64,000 bases of DNA. Source: Dyadobacter jiangsuensis. GTDB taxonomy: Bacteria; Bacteroidota; Bacteroidia; Cytophagales; Spirosomataceae. The notes beneath the pieces were generated by a model. It was not told the origin of the DNA. It was given only the letters and a program-made list of their open reading frames with translations, and did no database searches. Of this stretch, positions 24,783 through 33,512 are shown in pieces (the first letter of the stretch is position 1; every line of letters begins with the position of its first letter). The position numbers and the translations under genes are program-made. Location: contig NZ_PYAS01000011.1 of assembly GCF_003014695.1 (NCBI RefSeq), positions 243,164 to 307,163 on the forward strand. The letters are read 5' to 3'.

Positions 24783-25682
24783 CTAATCCTGCACAGGTAC
24801 CGATAGTTTTTGCAGTGCTTTATGCAGATTGATACCCTTACCCAATACCCCTTTGAACAGGTCGCCCTTTTGTTCGAGCCGGTCAAAGATATTTTTGATT
24901 GTGAAATCCTTCGGGCTGAGGCCGTGCTGTACTTCGTTCCATTCCAGCGGAGCCGAAACCGTGGCTCCGGGCTTTGGGCGGGCGCTGTACGCACAGGCGA
25001 GCGTCTGGCCGATGCGGTTTTGCAGGTAGTCGACGTAAATGTGGTTCTTCTTGCGCTTCGAAAGCGAACGTTCGAGCGTGGTAATTTGAGGCAAACGCTC
25101 GGTGACCATATGCGCGAGCATTTCGGCAAAGTCGCGGGCCTGGTCGTAATCGTATTTCTTGCCGAATGGAATGTAAACGTGCATTCCGCTGGCGCCGGAC
25201 GTCTTGCAGTAGCCCTCGATCTCCATTTCATCAAGAAGCTGCTTGATGGCCAATGCCACGTCGATCACGTCGTTAAAGGTATTCTTGTCGGATGGGTCGA
25301 TGTCCATCACCACCCAATCCGGGTGATCCAGTTTGCTGATGGTCGAGTTCCATGGATTCATTTCAATGCAACCCAGATTGGCAATGTACAGGAGGCTTTC
25401 GACGTCATTGGCTACGTGGTAATGCACCATCTTGCCAGTCGATTCGGCCAGTATTTCAACCGTCTTGATCCATTCGGGCGTCGAATCGCCCGCATCTTTC
25501 TGAAAGAAGCCTTCATCTTTGATGCCATTGGGCTGCCTACGCAGCGATAGCGGCCTGTTTTTCATGTAAGGCAAAATGTACGGCGCGATATTCCGGTAGT
25601 AGTCGATCAGCTCGCCTTTGGTAATGTGCTCATCGGGCCAGTAAATTTTCTCCGGGTGGGTAATCTCCGCTTTCTTTTTCAT
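24783..25682 (-). CDS. Stand-alone LigD-type DNA primase-polymerase (NHEJ)
   Basis: The 299-residue protein matches the archaeo-eukaryotic primase-like polymerase domain of LigD: KIYWPDEHITKGELIDYY at the start, WVVMDIDPSD with the metal-binding Asp pair, and KTSGASGMHVYIPF for nucleotide binding. LigD polymerases add or fill nucleotides at broken ends during non-homologous end joining, preferring ribonucleotides. Here it is a separate protein, not fused to a ligase domain. It overlaps the ku gene by four bases (ATGA) and is downstream of it, so the two are co-translated. The ligase must be coded elsewhere. Confidence 0.9.
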   Translation of the reverse strand: MKKKAEITHPEKIYWPDEHITKGELIDYYRNIAPYILPYMKNRPLSLRRQPNGIKDEGFFQKDAGDSTPEWIKTVEILAESTGKMVHYHVANDVESLLYIANLGCIEMNPWNSTISKLDHPDWVVMDIDPSDKNTFNDVIDVALAIKQLLDEMEIEGYCKTSGASGMHVYIPFGKKYDYDQARDFAEMLAHMVTERLPQITTLERSLSKRKKNHIYVDYLQNRIGQTLACAYSARPKPGATVSAPLEWNEVQHGLSPKDFTIKNIFDRLEQKGDLFKGVLGKGINLHKALQKLSVPVQD

Positions 25683-26452
25683 GATGCTTTTCGTTTGGGT
25701 GCGCTCAGGCTTTCTTTCAACTGGGCCATCAGGTCACGGCTTTTGGAATGCACAACCTTCATTTTGGTGGCGACCGGTTTCTTGCCCTTGGCTTTGGCCA
25801 TGATCAGTTTCAGCAGCTTTTCATTATAGGTGTCCTTGTAGCGCGAGATGTCGAAGTCGGTCGTAAGCTGCTCGATGAGCTGCACGGCCATATTCATTTC
25901 GGCCGGTTTAATCTTTACATCGGGGATATTGAGCTCGTCGGTGTCGCGAATTTCTTCGGCGAACCGTATTTTGTTAAGGATCAGTAAATCGTCCTGCGGT
26001 TTGATGAGTACCAGACTCTCGCGGTTGCGCAAGACGTAGGTGCCCAATCCGCATTTGCCGGTTTTTTTCAACGCGTCGCGAAGCAATGCATAAGGTTTCG
26101 CACCCGATTTTTCGGGTTGGAGGTAATAGGGCGTTTCATAATAAATACTGTCGATCTCCTTTTCCTCCACAAACTCCGCGATTTCAATGATTTTCGACTT
26201 TTCAGGGCTCGCCTTTTCAAAATCAGATTCGTCGAGTACCACGTAATTATCTTCGACTTTGTAGCCGCGAACGATGTTTTCCCATTTCACTTCCCGGCCC
26301 GTATTGGCGTTGACGCGCTGGAAATGGATGTTCGCGTGGTCTTTCTTGTCGAGCATATCGAGATCGAGCTCGCTTGCCTGGACGGCGCTGAAAAGTTTGA
26401 CGGGGATATTTACGAGGCCGAACCCGATCGCCCCGGACCATATTGCTCTCAT
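25679..26452 (-). CDS. ku: Non-homologous end-joining protein Ku
   Basis: ATG 26452 gives MRAIWSGAIGFGLVNIPVKLFSAV, the standard Ku N-terminus (core GAIGFGLVNIPVK), so the longer frame from 26485 is not used. The 257-residue protein spans the Ku core ring that threads onto DNA ends and recruits LigD, and ends in a Lys-rich tail (LSAPKRKAS) typical of bacterial Ku. Its 3' end overlaps the LigD polymerase gene by four bases. Together they form the end-binding and end-processing half of a bacterial NHEJ system. Confidence 0.93.
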   Translation of the reverse strand: MRAIWSGAIGFGLVNIPVKLFSAVQASELDLDMLDKKDHANIHFQRVNANTGREVKWENIVRGYKVEDNYVVLDESDFEKASPEKSKIIEIAEFVEEKEIDSIYYETPYYLQPEKSGAKPYALLRDALKKTGKCGLGTYVLRNRESLVLIKPQDDLLILNKIRFAEEIRDTDELNIPDVKIKPAEMNMAVQLIEQLTTDFDISRYKDTYNEKLLKLIMAKAKGKKPVATKMKVVHSKSRDLMAQLKESLSAPKRKAS

Positions 26453-26792
26453 ATTGCTTGCCGGTTGAAAGTTGTTGGTGAGCAAAATCCGTGCCTTTGT
26501 CCGGGCGATGCGTCCGCGGGGATGTGATCAAATTGATAATACTTCCTCAAAAACGGACAACCGGGTGATTTGGAATGGGACTATTTCGGTAGTATGTATA
26601 AATTTTTTGTATAAAATTACAAAATGCTTGTAATCAACTATTTGTATTTCTATATTCCTTGAAAGTTATCACGTAAGCCTCCCCAAGTTATCCTTATACG
26701 TTAGTTGTGCCCGGGAACCTGGCATGTTTCTTTAATATATGCTCCCCGAAAACAATTTCACAACAAGACTAACTCTTAAATCGGATATAACT

Positions 26793-27005
26793 ATGGTAGC
26801 GACACTAGGTAACAACCCAGCGAAAAGCTTGAAACCCGGCGCAGTGCTTGCCGTTACAGGTGCCAGATCTGAATCGGAAGCGCAGAGAGAAGTGGCTGAT
26901 TTTCTACAATTGAGTAACCGGACCGACCTTGGCTATTTCCTTATTTCAAAGGATTACTTCCTGCTCTACCTGAAATCAGGAAATTCGATTAGTGGAATTG
27001 CGTAA
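26793..27005 (+). CDS. Small hypothetical protein
   Basis: From ATG 26793 the product is 70 residues (MVATLGNNPAKSLKPGAV...). An ATG at 26739 would add 18 residues. No signal peptide or membrane span is seen. The C-terminal part, YFLISKDYFLLYLKSG, is beta-like. I do not recognise it. A second small gene follows after 26 bp on the same strand, so the two may be one short operon closed by the terminator at 27260. The upstream ~340 bp to the ku start is AT-rich, with no gene or strong repeat that I can see. Confidence 0.5.
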   Translation: MVATLGNNPAKSLKPGAVLAVTGARSESEAQREVADFLQLSNRTDLGYFLISKDYFLLYLKSGNSISGIA

Positions 27006-27031
27006 AGCTTTAACATTCATTTAAGAAGGAC

Positions 27032-27226
27032 ATGGTACAGAAGGGTACATTCAAATTGCTTGGGCAGAAGCTCATTAATATAATCATTCACAGAGAAGAC
27101 GTTCTTAAAATTACTCCCAATAAGAAAGGGCAGGGTTGCATCATTTACCTTAAAAACAAAGTTCCCTACACAGTGAGTGAAAGCGAGAAAGAGGTGCAGA
27201 AGAAACTGAACTGGGTTGCAGCATGA
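27032..27226 (+). CDS. Small hypothetical protein, LytTR-like in appearance
   Basis: The 64-residue product (core IIHREDVLKITPNKKGQGCIIYLKN when read across residues ~18-43) has a beta-strand pattern that recalls the short LytTR-type DNA-binding fold, where I-x-R-E-D-V-x-x-I is followed by a Lys/Gly-rich turn and a hydrophobic strand. This likeness is by eye only. It is basic and cytosolic. A strong terminator begins 34 bp after the stop. Confidence 0.45.
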   Translation: MVQKGTFKLLGQKLINIIIHREDVLKITPNKKGQGCIIYLKNKVPYTVSESEKEVQKKLNWVAA

Positions 27227-27259
27227 TCTCCGGTCTGTTGCCATGAAAATAAAAGCAGG

Positions 27260-27286
27260 GCTCCGGCGTACGTCGGGGCTTTTTTT
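27260..27286 (+). terminator. Rho-independent terminator
   Basis: GCTCCGGC (27260-27267) pairs with GTCGGGGC (27272-27279), allowing two G-U pairs, around a GTAC loop and is followed by seven T residues. It ends transcription of the two small genes upstream. Confidence 0.85.
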
Positions 27287-27288
27287 AT

Positions 27289-27404
27289 GACCGCCGACCG
27301 CTGACGACCGACCGCCGATTGTTGGTGGTTTGTTATGACGGCTGACCGCCGATTGCTTGTAGAATTTTACGTGATCGGCGGTCGGTCGTCAGCCGTCGGC
27401 GGTC
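27289..27404. repeat. 31-bp inverted repeat with 7-bp internal periodicity
   Basis: The left arm (27289-27319) is built of seven-base units of the type GACCGCC and is the reverse complement of the right arm (27374-27404) with one mismatch in 31. A further partial unit run lies in the spacer at 27338-27355. It fills most of the gap between the terminator at 27260 and the Bcr/CflA exporter gene. G+C is much higher than in the AT-rich spacer ends. Confidence 0.85.
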
Positions 27405-27485
27405 AACTTAAATTCCTCCTCCCCGAACCCTCCCGCGCTGTTCCGTGTTAACCAAACACCGAATTTCTCCACACCACAAAATTCC

Positions 27486-28715
27486 ATGTCCAAAAAGACT
27501 TACTTTTTTCTGATCCTCATTCTGGGGAGCCTGACTGCGCTTGGCCCTTTTTCGATTGATATGTACCTGCCGGGGTTTCCGGCCATAGCGCGTGACCTGA
27601 ACACCAGTGCCGCCAAAGTTTCGCAGACATTATCGGGATATTTCGTCGGAATATCGCTGGGGCAGCTGCTTTATGGGCCGCTACTCGACCGTTTCGGGCG
27701 GAAGAAGCCGCTGTTTATCGGTTTGGCCGTGTATATTCTCGCGTCTGCCGGATGTGCAGTCGCTTCGAGCGTGGAACAACTGATCGTTTTGCGCATTATC
27801 CAGGCCGTCGGCAGCTGCGCCGCTACGGTGGCTTCGGTAGCCATGGTGCGCGACCTTTTTCCCGTGAGCGAAAATGCCAAGGTATTCTCACTATTGCTGC
27901 TGGTTGTAGGTTTTTCACCGATGATCGCACCGACGGTCGGCGGTTATGTAACGGATGCATTCGGCTGGCATGCCGTGTTTATGATACTGACCGTGATGGG
28001 CGTCGCTATTTTTGCGGCTACCGCATTGTGGCTGCCCGACAGTTACAAGCCAGATAAGACGCTTTCGCTCAAACCGAGGCCGATTATCATGAATTTCCTG
28101 GAAGTGCTCCGGGAGCCGCAGTTTTATACTTATTCCATTACCGGTGCGGTCGCATTCGCCGGCTTGTTTGCCTACGTGTCGGGTTCGCCGATCGTGTTTA
28201 TGGAGGTGTTTCATGTAGATGGCAAAGTATATGGCTGGATTTTCGCCTTCCTCTCGGTCGGTTTTATCGGCTCGGGGCAGGTGAATACATTAATGTTGAG
28301 AAGGTTTTCCAGCGAGCAGATTGTCAATGTGGCGCTGATATGCCAGGCAATCATTGGCCTTACTTTCCTCGCCGCAGCTTTAAATGGCGCATTGACGCTT
28401 ACTACCACACTCGTATTTTTGTTCCTTTTCCTTTGCTGTGTGGGTTACACGTACCCCAATGCGGCCGCGCTCTCACTCGCGCCCTTCACGCGTAATGCGG
28501 GCAGCGCGTCGGCGCTCATGGGTGCATTTCAAATGGGTGCCGGTACATTGATTTCGATTGCGATCAGCTTGTTTGAAGAGCCTTCGATCATTCCGATGGT
28601 AGCGGCTATGGCCGGCTCGGCTACGCTGGCGCTGGTTGTGCTGGTAGTGGGCAGGCGGTTTATCACCAATAAAGTGGAAGTACAGCAGGGTGCGGATGCC
28701 GGCGTGATGCATTAA
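27486..28715 (+). CDS. Bcr/CflA-type multidrug efflux MFS transporter
   Basis: The 409-residue protein has 12 hydrophobic helices. The first carries LGPFSIDMYLPGFPAIARDL, the characteristic Bcr/CflA N-terminal signature, and the loop after helix 2 has LLDRFGRKKPL, the MFS motif A. These inner-membrane proteins export drugs or metabolites (bicyclomycin, sulfonamide, cysteine) using proton influx. The substrate here is unknown. The 25-bp gap to the helicase gene suggests possible co-transcription, though their roles are unrelated. Confidence 0.9.
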   Translation: MSKKTYFFLILILGSLTALGPFSIDMYLPGFPAIARDLNTSAAKVSQTLSGYFVGISLGQLLYGPLLDRFGRKKPLFIGLAVYILASAGCAVASSVEQLIVLRIIQAVGSCAATVASVAMVRDLFPVSENAKVFSLLLLVVGFSPMIAPTVGGYVTDAFGWHAVFMILTVMGVAIFAATALWLPDSYKPDKTLSLKPRPIIMNFLEVLREPQFYTYSITGAVAFAGLFAYVSGSPIVFMEVFHVDGKVYGWIFAFLSVGFIGSGQVNTLMLRRFSSEQIVNVALICQAIIGLTFLAAALNGALTLTTTLVFLFLFLCCVGYTYPNAAALSLAPFTRNAGSASALMGAFQMGAGTLISIAISLFEEPSIIPMVAAMAGSATLALVVLVVGRRFITNKVEVQQGADAGVMH

Positions 28716-28739
28716 GAGGCCGGTTTATTTAATTTGTAA

Positions 28740-30650
28740 ATGGATTACTTCAAGCGACTACTCGAATTACTCAAAATAGAAAGGGAAGAAGACAAGCAAT
28801 CGTACCAGCGATTGATCGAACGGTCTTCTGTTTCCGAACGCCGTGCCGGCGGATTGGCATGGTACCCGATTGCCATCCGGGGCCAGGAAATGAGCCGCGG
28901 CGATTACCTCACCGTTGAAGTGGAACGCACCACGCACCAGGACCTGCCGCATCAGCTGCGGTTCGGGATGCCGGCGGTGTTGTTCAGCAACCATGAACCT
29001 AAAAAGGACCGCGTCGAGGGGGTAATATCGCACCAGGGCGGTAACCGGTTGAAAATCACATTGCGCACCGACGAGCTGCCCGAGTGGTCGCGCGACGGGA
29101 AGCTCGGGATCGACCTGCTTTTTGACGATAATAGTTACGATGAAATGCAGTCAGCAGTGAAAGCCGCGGATTCGATTGGTTCATCGGAAAAAGAAGGGTA
29201 TTTGATCAAAGTTTTGACGGGCGAGAAGGCTCCTTCATTTGACAAAGACATTTACCCTATTACGCTTCCCAAACTGAACCCGTCGCAGCAGCGCGCGGTA
29301 CAGAATATCCTTTCCGCACAGGAGCTCGCGATTGTGCACGGGCCTCCGGGGACGGGTAAGACCACCACTTTGGTACAGGCAATTAAGGCATTGGTTAAAA
29401 AAGACAATAGGCCTGTTTTGGTGGTTGCGCCGAGTAATACTGCGGTGGATTTGCTGAGTGAAAAGTTGAGTGAAGAGGGCTTGAATGTGCTGCGCGTCGG
29501 AAACCCGGTGCGTGTGTCGGAACGGTTATCGGCATTGACCTTGGATAGCAAAATGTCTTCCCACGCAAGCGTGAAGGATATTAAGGCATTAAAAAAGCAG
29601 GCCAACGAGTTCAAAAACATGGCGCACAAATACAAGCGCCATTTCGGGAAAGCGGAGCGCGACCAGCGGAAAGCATTGTTCGACGAGGCGCACCGCATTA
29701 TGAAGGACGTCGCGAATATGGAGCAATACATTATCGACGACCTCCTGACCAAAACGCAGGTGGTGACGGCGACGCTGGTGGGCTCCAACCATTTCACAGT
29801 CCGGAATATGAAATACCGCACCGTCGTGATCGATGAGGCGGGACAGGCTTTGGAGCCAGCCTGCTGGATCCCGATCCTGAAAGCGGAGAAAGTGGTATTT
29901 GCCGGAGACCATTTGCAGTTGCCTCCAACTATCAAGTCCGAGGATGCTGCCAAGGGCGGTTTAAGCACGACATTACTCGAAAAATGCGTGGCATTGCATC
30001 CTGAATCGGTCGTGTTACTGGAAGAGCAGTACCGGATGAACGAGGCGATTATGGGTTATTCTTCCAAAGTGTTTTATAATAATCAGCTGAAAGCCCATGA
30101 GTCGGTAGCAGGCCGCGTGTTGTTCCCCGGTGAACCACCACTGGCATTCATCGATACGGCAGGGTGTGGTTTTGATGAAAAGCTCGAAGGGACCAGTTCG
30201 ACGAACCCGGAAGAGGCTGCATTTCTTTTCAGGCATCTATCCCAGCTGGCTACCGAATTTGCGCAGCGCAATGCTAAAACAGAGGATTTCCCCAGCATTG
30301 CGATCATTTCTCCTTACAAAGAACAGATCAATATTCTCAAAGACCAGCTCGCACACGCGGCGGATTTGAAGCCATTTCTCGACAAAATAGCCGTTAATAC
30401 CATCGATAGCTTCCAGGGGCAGGAACGGGATGTGGTGTATATCAGCATGACCCGCAGCAATACCGAAGGGCAAATCGGCTTCCTCGCGGACATTCGCAGG
30501 ATGAACGTGGCGATGACCCGCGCGCGCAAGAAGCTCGTCGTGATCGGCGACAGCGCGACGCTTTCGGTGTTGCCTTTTTACGAAAATTTCATCGCCTATG
30601 CCGAGGGCCTGAACGCCTACCAAAGTGCCTGGGAGTTTTCGGATTTGTGA
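28740..30650 (+). CDS. Upf1/IGHMBP2-like superfamily 1 helicase
   Basis: The 636-residue protein has an N-terminal beta-barrel-like region (about 1-170) and two RecA-like domains. Motif I is GPPGTGKTTTL (about residue 203). VVIDEAGQALEPACW is motif II, LLEEQYRMNEAIM motif III/IV, TIDSFQGQERDVVYISM motif V and NVAMTRARKKLVVIGD motif VI. This is the SF1B Upf1-like arrangement (IGHMBP2/SMUBP-2 type), which unwinds DNA or RNA 5' to 3'. Bacterial members are poorly characterised; a general repair or RNA-processing role is only a guess. The length is typical. Confidence 0.88.
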   Translation: MDYFKRLLELLKIEREEDKQSYQRLIERSSVSERRAGGLAWYPIAIRGQEMSRGDYLTVEVERTTHQDLPHQLRFGMPAVLFSNHEPKKDRVEGVISHQGGNRLKITLRTDELPEWSRDGKLGIDLLFDDNSYDEMQSAVKAADSIGSSEKEGYLIKVLTGEKAPSFDKDIYPITLPKLNPSQQRAVQNILSAQELAIVHGPPGTGKTTTLVQAIKALVKKDNRPVLVVAPSNTAVDLLSEKLSEEGLNVLRVGNPVRVSERLSALTLDSKMSSHASVKDIKALKKQANEFKNMAHKYKRHFGKAERDQRKALFDEAHRIMKDVANMEQYIIDDLLTKTQVVTATLVGSNHFTVRNMKYRTVVIDEAGQALEPACWIPILKAEKVVFAGDHLQLPPTIKSEDAAKGGLSTTLLEKCVALHPESVVLLEEQYRMNEAIMGYSSKVFYNNQLKAHESVAGRVLFPGEPPLAFIDTAGCGFDEKLEGTSSTNPEEAAFLFRHLSQLATEFAQRNAKTEDFPSIAIISPYKEQINILKDQLAHAADLKPFLDKIAVNTIDSFQGQERDVVYISMTRSNTEGQIGFLADIRRMNVAMTRARKKLVVIGDSATLSVLPFYENFIAYAEGLNAYQSAWEFSDL

Positions 30651-30746
30651 CAATGTGATGAGCGGATTTTCTTTTCAAAGCAACCGGATTATCTTTAAAA
30701 GCATCTAGCTGAAACAAAGACATTCATCCGACTTGCTGAAAACCCT

Positions 30747-33512
30747 ATGCTCAAACAATACCTGCTCACGTTTTGTCTGGTCATTGCAACATCCTTTACA
30801 GCCCTCGCACAAGCGCCCGCCAGCGGGGTGAGAGGTATTATTAAGACGAAAAAAGGCGAGCCGCTTCCCTTTGCAGCCATCATCGTCAAAGGCACGAGCG
30901 TCAGTACGATTTCCAATGAGGAAGGCCGCTATCAGCTCGATCTGAAGCCCGGGTATTATGAGGTAATCTTTCAATACCTGGGTTATAAGACCGGTCAGAA
31001 AGGCTTCACTGTGGAGGATAAAATGCAAACCTTCGACCTCACCATGGAGGAGCAGGCGCTGAACCTGGGCGAGGTTCGCATTGGTGCCCGGAACGAGGAT
31101 CCGGCGTACACGATTATGCGCAGCGCCATTGCCAAAAGCCGCTACCATTTCCTGCAAGTAGATAGTTACACGGCCAAAGTGTATTCCAAATCGTCGTTTG
31201 TGATCACGGATTTGCCGCTGGAATTTCTATACAAAAAAGAAATGAAGGAAATGGAGAAGGAGACCAATTTCAAAAAGGGGGTTCCCATGCTGAATGAGAC
31301 GGTTTCTGAGGTGACGTTCCGGCAACCGAGCGTGTACAAGCAGCGGGTGATCGCCACGCGCAGCAGCATGGATAAGAACATCGCCGATCCGAATATGTAC
31401 CTGTTGGCGAGCTTCTATCAGCCGGAAGTCGTGAAAGCCGTTTCTCCGCTCTCACCGCGTGCATTTGCCTATTATAAATTCGAATACCTGGGCGCGTTCC
31501 GCGAGAATGGTATCGAGGTCAATAAAATCAAAGTGACGCCGCGCAACTGGGGCGAGGGTGTGTACCGCGGCACAATCCAGATCATCGAAGGCGAATGGAG
31601 CATTTATAGTCTGGATTTACAGACGGTCAATACCGGCTTCCGGCTCGATATCAAGCAGGTGTATAGCCCCGTGCAGGGCGTCTGGATGCCGGTTAACCAG
31701 CAATTTCATGTGGAGGGAGGTATTTATGGTCTTAAGGGAAAGGGCGATTTCGTGATCTCGCAGTCGTTCACGAATGTAAAGATTAATCCGACCTTCAAGC
31801 CGGACATTGTTGTGATCGACGACAAGAAATATGCCGACGAAGCAAAAAAGGTGCGGCTGACCGGCCGGGAAATCAAGACGCAGAACATGGAGCAGGTGGT
31901 GAGCAAGCAGAAGGAATTTTCGGCTACAAACCTGCGCAAAATGATGAAGGAATACGAAAAGCAGGAGCTCAAAGAAAAGGAGAAGAGAGGAGAGGATGTA
32001 GACCTGAAATTGAGCCGGGAGGATTCGACGCAGGTGGATTCGATGGCTACCAAAAGGACGATGGCGTTTTGGGACTCGTTGCGGACCGTACCGCTTACCG
32101 TGGCGGAGGTGAAGAGCTACACGCGGCTGGACAGCCTGGTGATTGTGAATGAAGGTTCTGAAAAACAGCGGGACAGTTTGAAAGCTAGCAAGGGCGATAC
32201 GCTTAAAACAAAGAAAGCCGGCAAATTTGGCCTTGGCGATCTGCTGACAGGGCGTAATTTCCGCTTGGGCAAGGAAAGTCCTTACCGGCTGGATTACATC
32301 GGGCCATTGCCGGGTGTGCAGGTGAATACGGTAGAGGGCTTGGTGCTGAACGGGGCAGGATTGAGATTGCGGCATTCGGGTGCACGTACAGGTGTAACGG
32401 CGGGTGCCGGAGGGAAGTCAGAGGCGGTCAGGGCTGGTCAGGAATGGTCGTTGGGTGGGTTGACGCGGTATTCGTTAGGTCGAAACAAACTGCTGGTTAC
32501 CGGGGTGGGCGATTATAGCTGGGCCCGCAACACGATCAGCGTTTCTGGCGGTCGGGGTGTTGCGCAGTTTAATGGCGAAAACCCGATGCACCCGTTGCTG
32601 AATACATTCACGACGCTGTTTTTGGAGCAAAATTTTATCAAGGAGTATCAAAAGGATTTCCTGCGCATTGATTTTAAGAACAGCCGGGAGAACGAGCATT
32701 TTGAGATAAAAGCGAGCGCCGAATACGCGGACCGTCAGGCATTGCCTAACCTGGAAAGAACTTCACCCTACCGTTGGATCGACTGGAAACGGCGCGAGTA
32801 CACTTCCAACGTTCCTTATAATGTCGAAACGGAGACGAATGCGAAGACACTGCCTCCTCCCATGGAGTCCCACCAGGCATTGACTGTCGGCGTTGCAGCT
32901 TCTTACAAACCCTGGCAGAAGTACCGCATTCGTGGCGGCAAGACATCGTATTATGACGACGATTCCCCCAAGCTGTCGGTCGGTTACCGCAAGGGCATCC
33001 GCAAGGTTTTGGGCAGCGACGTCGACTTCGATTTTGTGCAGATCGGCATTCAGCATGGTTTCGACATCGGTATCCGAAGCCGACTGCGCTACAAGCTTGC
33101 CGCCGGAAGTTTTCTCAACGCGGACAGTCTGCAATTTCCCGACTACCAGCATTTTGCCGGAAACCGCTTTTTCTTCCAGTTCGGCGATCCCGTCGGCACA
33201 TTCCGGATGCTGGATTATTACAAATACAGCACCTCCAAAGGGTTCTTCGAGGCCCATGTACTCACCGAACTCCGTCAGTTCCTGCTGACGCAAATCCCCT
33301 GGTTTCGCATTATGGGTGTGAAGGAGAATTTCCTGCTGCATTACCTCGCGACGCCGGATTCCAATAACTATGCCGAGCTGGGGTATGGGCTCGATATCGG
33401 CATCCGCTTCCCGCTCCGCGTGGAGGTGGTGAATAGTTTTGAAGGGTTTAAGTATAAGAGTACGGCGTTCCGGATAGGGACTACGATGAACGTGAATTGG
33501 GGGAAGAATTAG
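30747..33512 (+). CDS. DUF5686 outer-membrane protein with carboxypeptidase-regulatory domain
   Basis: The 921-residue protein has a signal peptide (MLKQYLLTFCLVIATSFTALAQ) and a CarboxypepD_reg-like beta-sandwich (about residues 28-105, with GEPLPFAAIIVKGT and YEVIFQYLGYK). A long DUF5686 region follows and ends in repeated amphipathic strands and the final FRIGTTMNVNWGKN, consistent with a C-terminal outer-membrane barrel. A Lys/Glu-rich coiled stretch lies near 390-420. The role is not established. Residues ~558-568 are coded by a 10-bp-phased GTCA run (32417-32450) like the two intergenic arrays. Its stop overlaps the stop of the convergent ATPase gene. Confidence 0.88.
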   Translation: MLKQYLLTFCLVIATSFTALAQAPASGVRGIIKTKKGEPLPFAAIIVKGTSVSTISNEEGRYQLDLKPGYYEVIFQYLGYKTGQKGFTVEDKMQTFDLTMEEQALNLGEVRIGARNEDPAYTIMRSAIAKSRYHFLQVDSYTAKVYSKSSFVITDLPLEFLYKKEMKEMEKETNFKKGVPMLNETVSEVTFRQPSVYKQRVIATRSSMDKNIADPNMYLLASFYQPEVVKAVSPLSPRAFAYYKFEYLGAFRENGIEVNKIKVTPRNWGEGVYRGTIQIIEGEWSIYSLDLQTVNTGFRLDIKQVYSPVQGVWMPVNQQFHVEGGIYGLKGKGDFVISQSFTNVKINPTFKPDIVVIDDKKYADEAKKVRLTGREIKTQNMEQVVSKQKEFSATNLRKMMKEYEKQELKEKEKRGEDVDLKLSREDSTQVDSMATKRTMAFWDSLRTVPLTVAEVKSYTRLDSLVIVNEGSEKQRDSLKASKGDTLKTKKAGKFGLGDLLTGRNFRLGKESPYRLDYIGPLPGVQVNTVEGLVLNGAGLRLRHSGARTGVTAGAGGKSEAVRAGQEWSLGGLTRYSLGRNKLLVTGVGDYSWARNTISVSGGRGVAQFNGENPMHPLLNTFTTLFLEQNFIKEYQKDFLRIDFKNSRENEHFEIKASAEYADRQALPNLERTSPYRWIDWKRREYTSNVPYNVETETNAKTLPPPMESHQALTVGVAASYKPWQKYRIRGGKTSYYDDDSPKLSVGYRKGIRKVLGSDVDFDFVQIGIQHGFDIGIRSRLRYKLAAGSFLNADSLQFPDYQHFAGNRFFFQFGDPVGTFRMLDYYKYSTSKGFFEAHVLTELRQFLLTQIPWFRIMGVKENFLLHYLATPDSNNYAELGYGLDIGIRFPLRVEVVNSFEGFKYKSTAFRIGTTMNVNWGKN
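32417..32450 (+). repeat. 10-bp-phased GTCA run inside the DUF5686 gene
   Basis: GTCA starts at 32417, 32427 and 32437, with GTCG at 32447, exactly ten bases apart, in the form GTCAGr plus four bases. It matches one arm of the arrays at 12410 and 51267. No opposing TGAC arm is found. The encoded residues (SEAVRAGQEWS) keep the frame. Confidence 0.6.

Noticed and set aside
24810..25550. 246-codon open frame on the plus strand
   Set aside because: It is antisense to the LigD polymerase gene, which has full catalytic motifs.
30747..33512. SusC/TonB-dependent receptor reading of the carboxypeptidase-regulatory N-terminus
   Set aside because: There is no TonB plug domain or TonB box, and no SusD partner. 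The long central region fits DUF5686.
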